This document shows positions 10,250 through 21,839 of a stretch of 64,000 bases of DNA, in pieces. The notes beneath the pieces are model-generated. The model did not search any database. It saw only the letters and a list, made by a program, of their open reading frames with translations, and was not told the origin of the DNA. The position numbers and the translations under genes were made by a program. Every line of letters starts with the position of its first letter. Within the stretch, counting starts at the first letter, position 1. This DNA is from Elmis aenea (taxonomy: Eukaryota; Arthropoda; Insecta; Coleoptera; Elmidae): NCBI GenBank assembly GCA_947652605.1, contig OX393576.1, positions 57,202,966 through 57,266,965 of the forward strand, given 5' to 3'.

Positions 10250-12530
10250 ACAATTATGTACAAATAAACGTAAGCAGATGAAATGTAAAATTTGCTACAA
10301 AGCTAAATACAGATTTTTATTATTGTTAAGAATAGGAATTATACTTGCCCAAACATTTACACACATATCAATCAACTATTAATTTATATTTCTTTTGTCT
10401 GTTTGAACGCAATAAACTTATTAGTGCAATTTTTCTGTTCCGTTAAACTAAAAACGTCCCGTTGTTCTAATGAGCTGACCTGGAAAGATGGATACGAGCA
10501 TTAAGGAAACAAAAACTAAATACAGAAGAGCACAGATAACAAAGGATTTTTTCGTGGAAGGCGAGCGCATTGTTAATGTAAATTGAACTCACCTTATCCA
10601 TTGTCGAAATCCTACAAAACCTAGTAATTCTTTATAAGAAACTCGAGCACCAGTGCTCAAGTATCGGTAATATCACTGACAATAAGCCTTTTTTTATCTT
10701 ATCGTTAAGTTTGAATATAATAATAAGATAAAATTCAATCGTCAACTTCATCCAAATTTTCACATAATCTCGTAATTCAATTATTTTGTTAAAATAACAA
10801 TAATTACATCACAATTGGCGTAGTACAAACGCTCATAAATTTTAAAATAATGATTATATGCAAGGTCTGTTTTATTCAGTTGAGTGAGCGTTCATAATTT
10901 AGCTGTAATTACAAAGCGCATAAATCTCTGACCGGTAACAATTAATAGATTGTTAACTGTTCCCATCCACATTCAAAGCGATTAAAGTGCATAAAATATT
11001 TAACAGAACAAAATCATGCATCCGTATTTTAATTAAAGTGTTTCCATTTACCACATCATCACTGAAAAAAAGACATGAAACCGTTTGATACTAATCCGAC
11101 CGTTTGGTTTTAGTACAAATTCCACAGCTGCACTTTTCAGTTGAGATGCAATTTTGTTTTAACAAAACTAAAGAGATTTTTGCGCAAGAAGCTGTAATTT
11201 TTTTGATTTTTGTTTTTAAAAATATTGAAATAAATTAGACGATCTTGTTTACAGAAAAAAAGACGTATTATTTAGTTTATTTAACTATATAAAGTTTAAT
11301 AATATTTTATATTACGTTTATTAATATTATAATATAGGGTGCAAAAAGTTTTTTCTTAGCATTTCCATTTTATTATGCAGCTTCATATGTTTTGTAAAGC
11401 ATATGTGAGTAGTAATTTGTTTTTTTCTGTGGTAAGACAGATGTTAGCAGTTTTATTTTTTAATAGAAAAAGCATACATTTTGAAGTTGTTACATCTTTA
11501 GTTTTAACGATTAAAAAGAAAACTATGATTTAACATCCATTCTAAATAGTTTGTTTTTTATGAGATCCAGCAGAAAGTTAATATTGTTCCTGATTTGATG
11601 TTGAAAAAAATAAAAGCTAACAGCGTTATTCCAGCAAATGCTGACTGTAGACGTTTCAGCTCGCCGTCAAGTCAATTTGCTGGAGTTTACAAACTTGTAA
11701 GTTCCTAGCTTCTACAACATTTTGCAGTGTGCTGACTAAAATTCCTGAATGTTTTTGTGTTAGAAGCAAAAAACATCCTAGTTTAATTTTTTACGCACAG
11801 AGGAGTCTACAGGTTTTCTTAACCTAAGTAGGTTAAATTAATAATACATTTTTAAAACAATGCATCTTTTCTAAAATTGCTAGACCTTTTTCAAAACCGT
11901 GGTCTTATTAGTAAAAAAGGCGACCTTTTAAATTTAAACATTTTAATAATAAATGAATAACTCAAATCTTTCGTATTAGTATATTGTTGTATTTTGTTGT
12001 CTGAGTAAATTTTAACAGTTGAGTTTATTTTTTTATAACATTTAATCACAGAAGTTAAGCTATTGACGTAAATAAAACATTACCTGCATAAGAATTGATT
12101 TATCATAAAGTCTTTATCGAAACCAACGTATAGAAAATTTTCAACTCGAAAAGTTCTTTGTTTTATAAGCAAAAGTACTTATTACACCTATTGTGGTGAA
12201 TTGGCTCGTGGTCATCTTTATACCGTGGTTGGACACTCAAACATTGTTCTTCGTAGAACACAGGTCAATAGAAATTGTTATACTTGTACAGTGACAAATA
12301 AAACACAACAGTTTTCTCAACAAATTCTTTTAATTTTCCACCAGCAATAATTTTCCGGTGGTTGGTTCTTAACTACCTAAACGCAACCTAAATCCAACAT
12401 TTTTTTATTATTTTTCTATCCTTGTTAATATTTTTTATAATACCATATTGTACAAGAAGTGTGTCCTATTTGCGATGTACAAATTTATCCAGAAATTGTT
12501 TGTTTGTTTACAAAATCTAAACACTGACGT
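10250..12530. other. Long anonymous AT-rich stretch
   Basis: No gene, RNA gene or recognisable repeat was found. Open frames are short and of biased composition. It could be intronic or intergenic. Confidence 0.4.
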
Positions 12531-12565
12531 TGTACTCCAAATTATTACGAAAATTTCCTTTACCT

Positions 12566-12860
12566 GTCAAATTTGTGTTTTCAACCAATCACTAATCTTA
12601 AATCTTCTCGAGATTACCAATAGGAGCAATATTACACGGTAATAATTTTACATTCCCCTCTCAGATGTTGATCCCCTGTCAAATTTGCGTTTTCGACCAA
12701 TAACAAATTCAGATTTCCTAGAAACGACCAATAAACATAATCATACACTGATAATTTACTTTTCGCAATTAACAGATTTTCATGCGTTTATTGGTCGTTT
12801 CTAAGAAATCCGAGTTTGTGATTGGTCAAAAATATAAATTTGGAGAGGGAATAAAATATT
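12566..12860. repeat. Triple CCAAT-rich repeat, one copy inverted
   Basis: A segment of about 60-70 bases beginning CCTGTCAAATTTG and ending with a CCAATA word occurs at about 12569-12625. It recurs in the same direction at about 12673-12735. It then occurs in reverse at about 12787-12850, where it appears as TTATTGGTCGTTTCTAAG. The last two form an inverted repeat around a loop of about 50 bases. Each unit holds two CCAAT/ATTGG boxes. It could be a MITE with a duplicated arm. No ends or target duplication can be fixed. Confidence 0.65.
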
Positions 12861-12869
12861 TTGGTCTTG

Positions 12870-14280
12870 ATAATTTTTTGACAGATTTCGGTGACCAATA
12901 ACGTTACTTTAATATAGATTAAACCACACCCCTGACACACCACTCTGACAGTACTTGTCAAATTTGACATAACGTACATTTTATTCAACAGGTGGGTTAG
13001 GTGAAGGAAATTTTCTGACAAAATATAACTTGTGCATTGCAAATAATCTATAATTTTTAAGAAATTTTCACTTATGCAAGTTAAATAGAAAAAATCACTC
13101 GTGCACTTCGTGCTCTCGTATTTTTTTCAGCTCAACTTGCATTCGGGTATATTAACCAAAAATTATCGATAGTTTTCAATGCACTTGTTATATTACCCAT
13201 GATAATATTTGAACGTTTATATCTGCTACTAAAGTTGAACTCCTCATAAGTTGGTCCTTTTGAAGTGTTGCATGTTTTAATAACTGTTGCGTCAGTATTT
13301 GTTCCATGTTATTTATTTAAAAGTAAATTAAATAACGCTGAAGTAAAATAAAAATAATTGATTCTATTTGATGTGTCGAAGTATTCAGAATTTCTTACGA
13401 TATTAGTGGAAAGCTGTGGATAATGCAAAAATATACGCAGCTTAAAAAAATTGTTTTTAAAAACCTTTTTCATGAGTATTTCTCGTAGATCAAATCATAT
13501 AAGATTGCTCGCCAAAAATTACCAAGCTAGTGTAAAGCGTTGAAATTCCAACATCTTCTTTTGTGTTTTTATACGAATATAACACGAAATGTACCGTTGT
13601 ATTATGTATATTTTAGACTCTCCAGAAGTCGTTGCTTAGAAATTTGCCTGCAACAGATCTTATACTTCAGAGAAAATGAAGTGTTTGTCATATTTGAATA
13701 CTTTCTCTTGAGTGCACACACTGCATTGGCTAAACGGCCTTTTCAAAATATTATTTGCAGTCCCTGAACGTTATTAAATTACGTTTCTTTAAAAACTTGA
13801 AGAAACAATTTATTACTGTAAATTAGGGGTTTGCTGTGATGTTCGGCTGCAACAAATTTTAACACATCTGTCGCCTCTAGTTAGTGGTCCGTTATGAGTG
13901 CGGCTAGTTTTATAAGTAATTAAGACAAACGAGAGTTTTAATGGACAGGAGATTGATTGATTGATGGCGTGACAATAACTTAATGAAAGCTCGGTTCCTC
14001 TATCTAAAGTTCTTAAACGAATTACCGTGCCTATAGTTGCAAACTTCTAAAATTGCAAAATTAAAAGATCAGGTGCTCGCTTTAGAGATTCAATTAAACA
14101 GTGCAGAAGTGTTTAGCCTCCGAAGTTAATGAGTACCCTAACTCAATTGTGAAAAACAATTTCCTAAATAATGTAGACTTTATGTTTAATGATTTACATA
14201 CAATAAACTTAAAATTTTGGCAAATTAATTTGTTATATAATTGGTTTAATAATAGAATACTGAAGACGATGCTGTGACTG
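12870..14280. other. Non-coding stretch, no gene recognised
   Basis: AT-rich sequence with short unrelated open frames at 12788-13042 (-) and 13540-13767 (+) that show no domain. Around 13090-13150 there is a CACTCGTGCACTTCGTGC segment reminiscent of the hairpin repeats at 2.7 and 5 kb, but too short to assign. Confidence 0.35.
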
Positions 14281-14289
14281 TACAGGAAC

Positions 14290-14460
14290 AGACAAGAAGA
14301 TAAAGAACAAAGATATACAAAATAGATAGGTGTAGATATAGACATTATAGACTAATTGTAAGATGGTATGGGCCATCCAAAGAATGGAAACAGATGGCCC
14401 AAAAAATTATGGAAGTGGGTGCCACCATACACAAAAAAAGAGACCGACCCTGTTTGTTAT
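14290..14460 (+). pseudogene. Non-LTR retrotransposon C-terminal tail, second copy
   Basis: A frame reads RWYGPSKEWKQMAQKIMEVG and then HKKRDRP, followed by stops. It is the same WYGH-R-tail segment as at 2150-2400, and the DNA upstream (TAGGTGTAGAT then AGACATTATAG) is shared too. It is interrupted just downstream by the insertion that starts at 14478. It has no catalytic core and is a dead fragment. Confidence 0.7.
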
Positions 14461-14477
14461 AATAAAATTTTCCTTAA

Positions 14478-14927
14478 GGGTAGTTTACACGCGAAATCAA
14501 ATATCGTCGTCTGAACAGCCTGATGTCGCGATGTCACGATATCACGACGCTAGTGTTGCGATGTCGCGACATCGATATTGACAGTGCGGCCTACCTATAT
14601 TTTGACATTAAGAGACAAATAATATTATATTTGTTTGTCATCGATTTCCAATTTATCATGTCCTCAATAGATGTTCCAACGATTTTAGAGCATTATCAAC
14701 AATATCCTTGTTTATGGGACAAATCGATTCCCGAATATAGCGACTTCAAAATAATTATTTGCTCTACAACACTCGTTGCTGCAGTTACAAGAGTGGCTAT
14801 TTTAATTTTGCTGTTGCGACTCTCAAATACATCATTTTACGTGTGAACACCCAGTGCCGCGACACCGAATGTCAAGCGATGTCACGAAATTTGGTCGCGA
14901 CATCAAATGTCACCGTGTGAACTACCC
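14478..14927. mobile_element. Inverted-repeat element, possibly PIF/Harbinger-like
   Basis: The left end GGGTAGTTTACACGCG is the inverse of the right end CGTGTGAACTACCC. Inside both ends are arrays of ATGTCGCGAC-like words (14523-14580 and 14857-14912). The middle carries a short MADF-like coding piece. PIF/Harbinger elements are known to carry a second gene for a Myb/SANT- or MADF-type protein, which supports this assignment. The flanks read TTAA on the left and ATTA on the right, so a clean TTA/TAA duplication is not seen. It lies inside or beside the retrotransposon tail at 14290-14460. Confidence 0.7.
14658..14846 (+). pseudogene. MADF-domain exon remnant
   Basis: From the ATG at 14658 the frame encodes about 62 residues. 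Residues 5-27 read VPTILEHYQQYPCLWDKSIP, which fits the start of a MADF (SANT-like) DNA-binding domain, where (L-YP-LWD) and then (H-P-YKD) are diagnostic. After about residue 28 the sequence turns into hydrophobic, non-MADF residues, so the rest of the domain has been lost. It lies within the inverted-repeat element 14478-14927 and is therefore probably a leftover of that element's accessory DNA-binding protein and not a host gene. Confidence 0.6.
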
Positions 14928-14929
14928 AT

Positions 14930-16279
14930 TACCGGTGTACATGCATTTCAAATTGAGGTCATTTAACCTCAGCTAAATAATTACATAATGAAAAACCACC
15001 TCATATTTTTTTACGATTTAACATTTGGGGCTAGTCAATAACTTTTTTGAAAGTTTTTTTCTGTGAAGATAATAAAGGCTACCAAAACAATTAATGCAAA
15101 CACTTTAAAGACTTTCATTTAAAAAACTCGATTTCCTTCCATTATTTTTTCAACAATTTTTTACAAAGTAATAGCTGTTGGTAATTATTGTGTATTCAGC
15201 TCTTTTACTTTCAAAGCGGATTCTTTTTTGAAAGAACTCTGTGATTGTAAAAAAAACTTTTTTAATTTTAGGCTGTTCATGCAGAAGCACTTATAATTAA
15301 ACGTATGCACATAAATAAATTGATTGCCCATTCAAGAACTTTTTTCTTTTAAACTTTTGGTTTCATTTTATTCCCTTTTGTAAATTTGTACATGTACTTG
15401 TAATTAAATTGTGCTTGATGGCTTCAGTTACCAACTTGTTAACATTTTGTAAAGTTTATCTTTATTTATGCAGATTTATGTATATTAATAAAGTTAAATA
15501 ATGATAGTGAAGTGAGGAAAATGAAACGCAAATGTGTGCCTTTAAAGTTTAAATGATTTTGGTATCTTTTTCATTCTGTTTCACAGCTAATCATGAGTGA
15601 AAGTGGTGTTTAAATTCTCGAATAGCAAATTGCTGTTGACGTATTTAGTAACTAAAACCTCGTGTTAAACTATTTACGCAAATTATCTCGCTATCACTCA
15701 TCTGTATAATTAGCAGCTGTTTAAAGTGTTTTAAACAAGCACTTAAACATATATAAACGTTTAATTATAATGAAGATATCTTCTTCTGTTAAGGCAAAGG
15801 ATAACTCGAGCATCGCTAACGTTATTAACATATAATTTTAAGATACATGGGTTACGTTAGATATATTTTTAAAACCCGGTTTTTTAATTGCAATTTATTT
15901 ATGGCTCGTGGCACTAAAAGATTTGTTTATTGCGCCATCGGCAAAAAACATGTATCTACCGCTCAGCTCACTTCGACGAAAATAATAAAAACTATTTTCT
16001 CGGCGTAAAATACTAATAAAAATCTCATCAAGTCTTTCTGTGTACACAAAGAAAGATATTAAAAATCATTTGTATTGCACGTTCTTATAAAATAAGCTGA
16101 GTGCTACAATAAAGTATTATTTTAGGGCAGAAATTATTTGTCGAAGTTTGCTTAATTTTTCATTGAGGCCATACGACCTTTATTAAATAAAATTGATAAA
16201 ACAAAACAAAACAATTACGAACAAATAATATCTATGGAAATCTAAAAAATTATTTTATTTATCTATTAGTATCTATCAG
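14930..16279. other. Non-coding stretch, no gene recognised
   Basis: AT-rich, including poly-T runs. No domain, repeat end or RNA gene was recognised. Confidence 0.4.
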
Positions 16280-16281
16280 TA

Positions 16282-16535
16282 TACAGGGTGTCCCAAATTC
16301 GAGTAAATGCATGGGGATCTCGCTTATCTAAAGAGCTACGAGGTCGGTTAAATTAGGACGCAAACCAATTGTTTTAGTTTTTCTTGAATAACTGATGAAA
16401 TAAGACAGCTATGAAATTTTTTTTTGCAGATATTTGATGAGCATCTAATTTCGCAACTTTGCCCTAATTTAACCGACCTCGTATCTTAGGATAAGCGAGA
16501 TCCGCATGCATTTACTCGAATTTGGGCCCCCTGTA
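16282..16535. mobile_element. Mariner-type MITE, complete, TA target duplication
   Basis: A 254-bp element beginning TACAGGGTGTCCCAAATTCG and ending with its inverse, CGAATTTGGGCCCCCTGTA. It is flanked by TA at 16280-16281 and 16536-16537. The inverted similarity runs far inward (GAGGTCGGTTAAATTAGG on the left against CCTAATTTAACCGACCTCG on the right), so the element is almost one long palindrome around a short centre. It is non-coding. Confidence 0.93.
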
Positions 16536-16794
16536 TAAATATCATGTATAACCAATTTTTTTTTTTTATTTGTAAAACACCAGGTGTTTGGACACTAAAA
16601 CTGGTCTAAGAAGTATGACCAACCATTAGTATGTATGTATCTGTTAAATTTTAAATCAAGATAAGTTAACTTAGATTAGTCTTTTAGTTTTCTTTGTTAT
16701 CCTTAAGGAAATATTTACACTAACACTTGCACAATGCTCTCCCTTTACACAAACCACTAGGCAAGTTCGAACGACTTGATTCTCTTCAGTCTTC

Positions 16795-17600
16795 GACATA
16801 GATTCTGGTTATCTAGCAGTTGAAGAGCTTCTATATTTTTGTATAGTTAAAGCCTATCTTCAGGTTTCTTTGCAAATGTTTCGATTGCTTCTTCAACGGT
16901 TAAAATGCCCGCCCAAGTCTTGATGAAGATCGGCATATGTGACAAACCCAGGAGCGTTCATGTAACACCTTATTTTGGATAGTTTGTATCTTATGTACAT
17001 TTGTAATTTTTGCACACCCCTATAGCTGTACCTACCTATTCCATTTAACCATGTGGGTCTAATAATTTGTTTGTAAATCAAAATGTTGTTGTTTGAAATA
17101 TTTAACAATAAGCCATCTGTAATGTGCGATTTTAATTTTCAACTCCTTTTCTTTATTCTTAATATGTTCTCTCCACCTCAATTTGGTATCCAGAGTTATA
17201 CCAAGATGTTTTGCAGTGTTTGCGTATGGGACAATGGTTTCATTAATTGTTATTGCTGGACAGTTTCGCAGTCTTATATTTGTTAAGTCAATATGAACGG
17301 ATTTCGCTTTATTTCCTTTTTTTAGGTCCTTTCGTGTGAGATATCACCAGCTGTTTGCAGATTTTGGGTGGAAATTATGTCTGTTTTACCTGATGCCAGT
17401 AATGCTGTGACATCCGGGAATGTAGCTAATTTCACCTGATTCAATTTGGGTGCAATATTGGTGTAGAGTAAATAAGAGACGGGTACAAGAACACTCCCCT
17501 GTGGCACTCCTGCTTGGATTTCTTTCAACTCTAAACAGGCTTCCCCTTGTTTGTTGTTAAAATTTTTACAGATTAGTAAGTCAATATTTTAAGTTTGCAG
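16795..17600 (-). pseudogene. Jockey-like reverse transcriptase, C-terminal half
   Basis: On the minus strand the blocks come in the right order. AGVPQGSVL at about 17500-17525 is RT block 4. LATFPDVTALLAS at about 17400-17440 is where FADD would be, so the catalytic aspartate pair is damaged. KSVHIDLTNIRLRNCPAI follows at about 17250-17305. KHLGITLDTKLRWREH at about 17165-17215 is RT block 7. The C-terminal pieces MNAPGFVTYADLHQDLG and VEEAIETF follow at about 16800-16970. Frameshifts and stops separate the blocks. The composition and motif wording are typical of Jockey-clade LINEs of insects. It has no 5' half and is not functional. Confidence 0.88.
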
Positions 17601-17609
17601 ATTAATCCT

Positions 17610-20540
17610 TTATGTCACACAAATACCAATAATTATTTTGGCATCGTATTACGGCACATTTTCAATTTGTTTACGAAAACAGTTACTTTAGATTTTCGTA
17701 TAGCCTTAATATAGTATTTAAATTTACATTGAAACATCTTGTATCTCTAAATATACCGTTTTGTCGACCGTGAAATAAATTAATTCCCCTTAAACATAAC
17801 AAAACTTATAAATCACAGTAATCCGATTAGACGATTTGTAAGTAGCTTTGTACATTTCGAAGACTTTTCGTTTAAAGACTTTTTGGATCCGTCTATATCC
17901 AATTACAAACGGTTTCCGTTAAGTATAGACTCTTGACGTTGCTAATTGGTTGGTGTTCAGTTTCAAAATTTTTGGCGATAACATTGAGTTTTTGATACTG
18001 ACTACAAAAAATTATGTAATGTGGTTCGTTGTAACGAGCTTAAGAGTTGAGCATAGACGAGAAAGTCGCCCTTAAGTTGCAAGTTTTTTTGGAATTTTAA
18101 TGGAAGTAATTTATTAAAAATAGTTGCTACCTATTACCTCATTTTTCAAGTATCTTTGAGGTGTTTTCATCCATAAATTTATTGCATAAAAAACTAAAAT
18201 CCGAAACGCTTAAGACAAAACAACTCGCAAAAACAACAGATATATCTACTTAAGTCTACCACTGATTATACAACAAAAGATACATTTCACTAGCCAAAAA
18301 AATTAGGAGAAAATGTGAAATACAACACATCGCTTGGAGTTCACAAAACGTAGAGGTGAACAAATGAATAAGTACGTAGAACGAGTGCAGGATAACTAAC
18401 TTCCGAAAATAGCAGGAGATAAGAAGTCACGCTGAAGCTGGAAGAACCACAAAAATGGCGGATCTAGGGCTGGCAGTCCTCGTCAAGGCAAACATCTCCT
18501 TAATGGTCTAAGTAAAAACGGCTGCGTCTAAAGAATTAGATAAAAATTAGACTCAGGCGCTTTTTCTATTGACTAAAAGCGTTTCGAAATGTCTTTTTTT
18601 GAAATATGTATCTTATCAAATTTAATTATTGTAATGGTTTTACCGATTTTTGCGTTAAAGAAAAACCTCTTTTCGTACATGTACTAATAAAATCGTATTT
18701 CGTCGTTCTATTTTCACTTTAAATAATGGTTGTAAACTTAATTCAAATTGCAGCGTAAGTTATTAAGGGTGAAAAATGTGGTATTTCATGACATATTTCC
18801 AAGAATAAGGATTTTAGTGTGAATTCCTTAGGTGCATAGTCCCTGTTTCTCGGAGGTTAAATATTTTAAAGTTGACTTGCATAATCTTTGCCTTAGTTGC
18901 TCTATGGTTTACAGTTAAAAATTAAATATTTCTTTAGTACACTTTTCTGGAAGTAGTATGTTATTGAAGTAAAATACACAAAACTAGATAAGCTTATAAA
19001 GAAACGATTTATTTGGTAGTACATTTAAACGATGTTCCTAGATGGAATTTAATTTTTGCATAATATCGTTTGGGGAGACAAAATAAGGTAAAAAAGTGTT
19101 AAATTTTTCAATGATTTAGCACTTTTTTTAACCTAATTTAATTTAATATAATTGAATAACTATATAATAAATAAAATCGTTGCATACTGGTTCTTAATAT
19201 TGATTTTTTACAGTATTTATCATGGATATATTAACCTTCTGCAATTAAAATTGGTAGTTGTACTGACTTGTTTATTTTAAAAAATATTTCCAATTGTTTT
19301 GTAAGGGAGCAGAAAACTCAGATATCTGGCAAAGTCGTGTATTTTCGCTGTGTAGTCGATTAAAAGTCAAAATTCTGTTACATACTAATTACTAATAGTC
19401 TATGGCTATGCTTTTCTTTTTAAAAATCGCGTCAAAATTTATAATAATTCGGCTAGCCTCACTCGGTGAAGATTTTGCATTCAAGTTTGTATTGGTATAA
19501 GAAACAGGCAGGAAATGTTTTCTAATTTCGAGTAGTCCGATTATGTTCAGTAACGCAGTCCAGCGCTGAATAAAGACCCAATTATGTGGAATCCTGTTGT
19601 ACTCTCGAGTCAAGCAACAAAGGTTCTCCAACTTTATGGCATTTCTTGCTCAAACGATGCCTTTGCAGAGGTTTAACCGCTCAAGGTTGTAAAAGTAGAG
19701 GTGTACTCTAATTGTATTACACAAACTGTTAACAAAAACATGTCCTAGTTCAAAACAGTCCATAATTTTAGCACGTACATTGTCGTTAGTCGCTATAATT
19801 ACACCATTAGCGGTGAAAAGTTTCATTTATAATAATTCACGTTTAAGAAAAAATTGCAGGGGTTAGATAATTGTGAAAGCAGTTGCGGGTTCAACCTAAA
19901 AAAGCAGGCCGTTATGTTGTCACGCGCTTGCCTAGATCATTATGTTATGCATTAAGTTGTTAAAGAAATGAAGATTGGTGACCCTCGCCGAACTTCGCGT
20001 CTTTCTCAGAATTTTACAAAAAAAACGCGACTTTTAACATCCCTAACTAGCAAACTAGCCATCTGAAAAAGTTAAAACCAATTTAATTTCCTTCTAAAAT
20101 AAAACACATCTTTATGATAAGCCTTTTATCATTTTTAAAAATATTTTTGCCTAATTTTATTACTTATATTCGTATATAAAAAATTTAAAATAGGACCGAA
20201 AAGAAACATCAGGCGAAACGCGAATAAATAAAGTATAAAGTACAGTTATATGTTATATCCGAAAATTAGTCCTTACGCGTTCCAACCCAAAATCCAATAA
20301 TCGCTTTCTATATAATTACATTTCATCTGTATTCCCATGTTAGAACTTGATTAGATTTTTGCTACAGCTGATGAACTAAAAATCACATAAATATGTTTAC
20401 GGATTATTTCGTTATCTTTAATGGCTTTGGTACATAAAAATAAATACCTTTGCTTTTTTTTGCTAACAAAATTTGCCCAAAAAAAAACGTTAAAATATTT
20501 TTATACAGTGCGTTCCGTGTCCTTGGTATCATTTTGAGGC
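17610..20540. other. Long stretch with only a weak retrotransposon trace
   Basis: Mostly AT-rich and anonymous. Around 18330-18540 (+) there is a purine-rich segment with EQMNKYVERVQDN and LPKIAGDKK. It vaguely fits the tail of a non-LTR ORF2 protein (HV-RM--R-PK-A), but stops break it. The minus-strand frame at 19392-19631 shows no domain. Nothing else can be named. Confidence 0.4.
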
Positions 20541-20551
20541 AAACAGCTTAA

Positions 20552-20926
20552 GGCAAGGCGCTGACATGCAATTATTAGTTGAGCAACAGTTTGGTTGCGC
20601 GAGTCATTACCATTGGTTTATATTACAACACGCTCAGATTCAATTAATAAACAACTATAAATTTGGGCAACTAAACAGTTTATGAACGATTGCGCGACTT
20701 CGTGCAACTGTTTTTGTCATATAGGTTTGAATTTCGTCCTCCTTATCATCTCAAAAGCACACACCGAAACTATGTCGTAGAAATCTATATCAAAACCAAA
20801 CAATTAAGTTGTTTGTGTGCTTGCATTTTTGTGACTCCTGATTTAGTTTTGCGTATGTGAGCGCGGTTTAACCATTCGCGAATCAAACTGTTGCATAACT
20901 TATTATTTGCATGTCAGCGTCAGGCC
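20552..20926. mobile_element. MITE flanked by TTAA (piggyBac-type target)
   Basis: A 375-bp element with inverted ends. The left reads GGCAAGGCGCTGACATGCAA, and the right end inverted reads GGCCTGACGCTGACATGCAA. The similarity continues inward through a GCAACAGTTTGGTTGCGCGA-like block. TTAA occurs exactly at both borders (20548-20551 and 20927-20930). TTAA is the target duplication of piggyBac elements. No coding sequence is present. Confidence 0.85.
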
Positions 20927-20930
20927 TTAA

Positions 20931-21600
20931 ACAACATGCCTTTCATATGCAACGGGTTGTAAAGCAAACGATAAATTAATGTTTTGTCGGTTTTGTAATT
21001 TATATAATATATCCATTTACCTCTATTATTATTCCGAATGTGAGCAGAAGGATAAGTCAAGTTATAAAATAAAAACTGCTACATTTTTCGAACAAGTGTA
21101 TTTCGATGATTAGCATTTTCTTCGGATCAACATGTGCATTTTTGTAGTACTTGTAAAGCCATCTTCGTAGAAGACTGCTTCATCTAAAAATAAAATTTTC
21201 GTGCGTTATTCTAGAGGTACTTATTTGAAAATTTTCTTTAGTAAACATACTTCTACTATCTCGATTCACATTATTAGTAATAATAACAATGTAATGTTGT
21301 ATTTACCACAGACACAATGTATGCTAATTCTGTTACTCGCGCGTCTTTTAGTAACATCGCTGCTCGCGTGGCGTCCAGCAGACTCCAATAAATATAGTGT
21401 TAGTAATTAATTTATATACAATTATTATTGTTTATTTTGGGAAAAAAATATTAAAAATAGTAATTTCTAAACATGAATAATCTATAAAAGTTAAAAAAAA
21501 ACTAATATAAAATTATATTATAATGCTGTAAGTAGAAAAATTTTAATCCAACAGCTTGGTCTTTTTTGGAATAATTATAAACGTCACAAAATTGGAACAA
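20931..21600. other. Non-coding stretch, no gene recognised
   Basis: AT-rich with an accidental open frame at 21201-21410. Nothing recognised. Confidence 0.4.
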
Positions 21601-21830
21601 AAAAATGTAGAAGCATTGGGACAAAACAACCTGCACACATCATTATTTTTTGCTGATGACTAACTAGTATCGGCAGAAGACAGTGAACACATACAGTACA
21701 TGCTCAGAAAATTAAACGAGAAATATCAGAAGTGGGATTTAAACATCAATAATGAAAAAACAAAATACCTTGTTACTGGAAGCCATGCCGCCGATTTGCA
21801 ACGAAAACCAAATCATCAAGAGTAGGTACG
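21600..21830 (+). pseudogene. Reverse transcriptase fragment with YADD-type box
   Basis: A frame reads LHTSLFFADD and then hits a stop. It continues LVSAEDSEHIQYMLRKLNE and KWDLNINNEKTKYLVTG. This is the catalytic (FADD) box of a non-LTR RT followed by the usual M--L---Y-KWGL-IN--KTKYL segment. The first-strand catalytic pair is intact but is followed at once by a stop codon. The fragment is isolated, with neither upstream nor downstream parts of the element recognisable next to it. Confidence 0.82.
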
Positions 21831-21839
21831 AATGAATAT

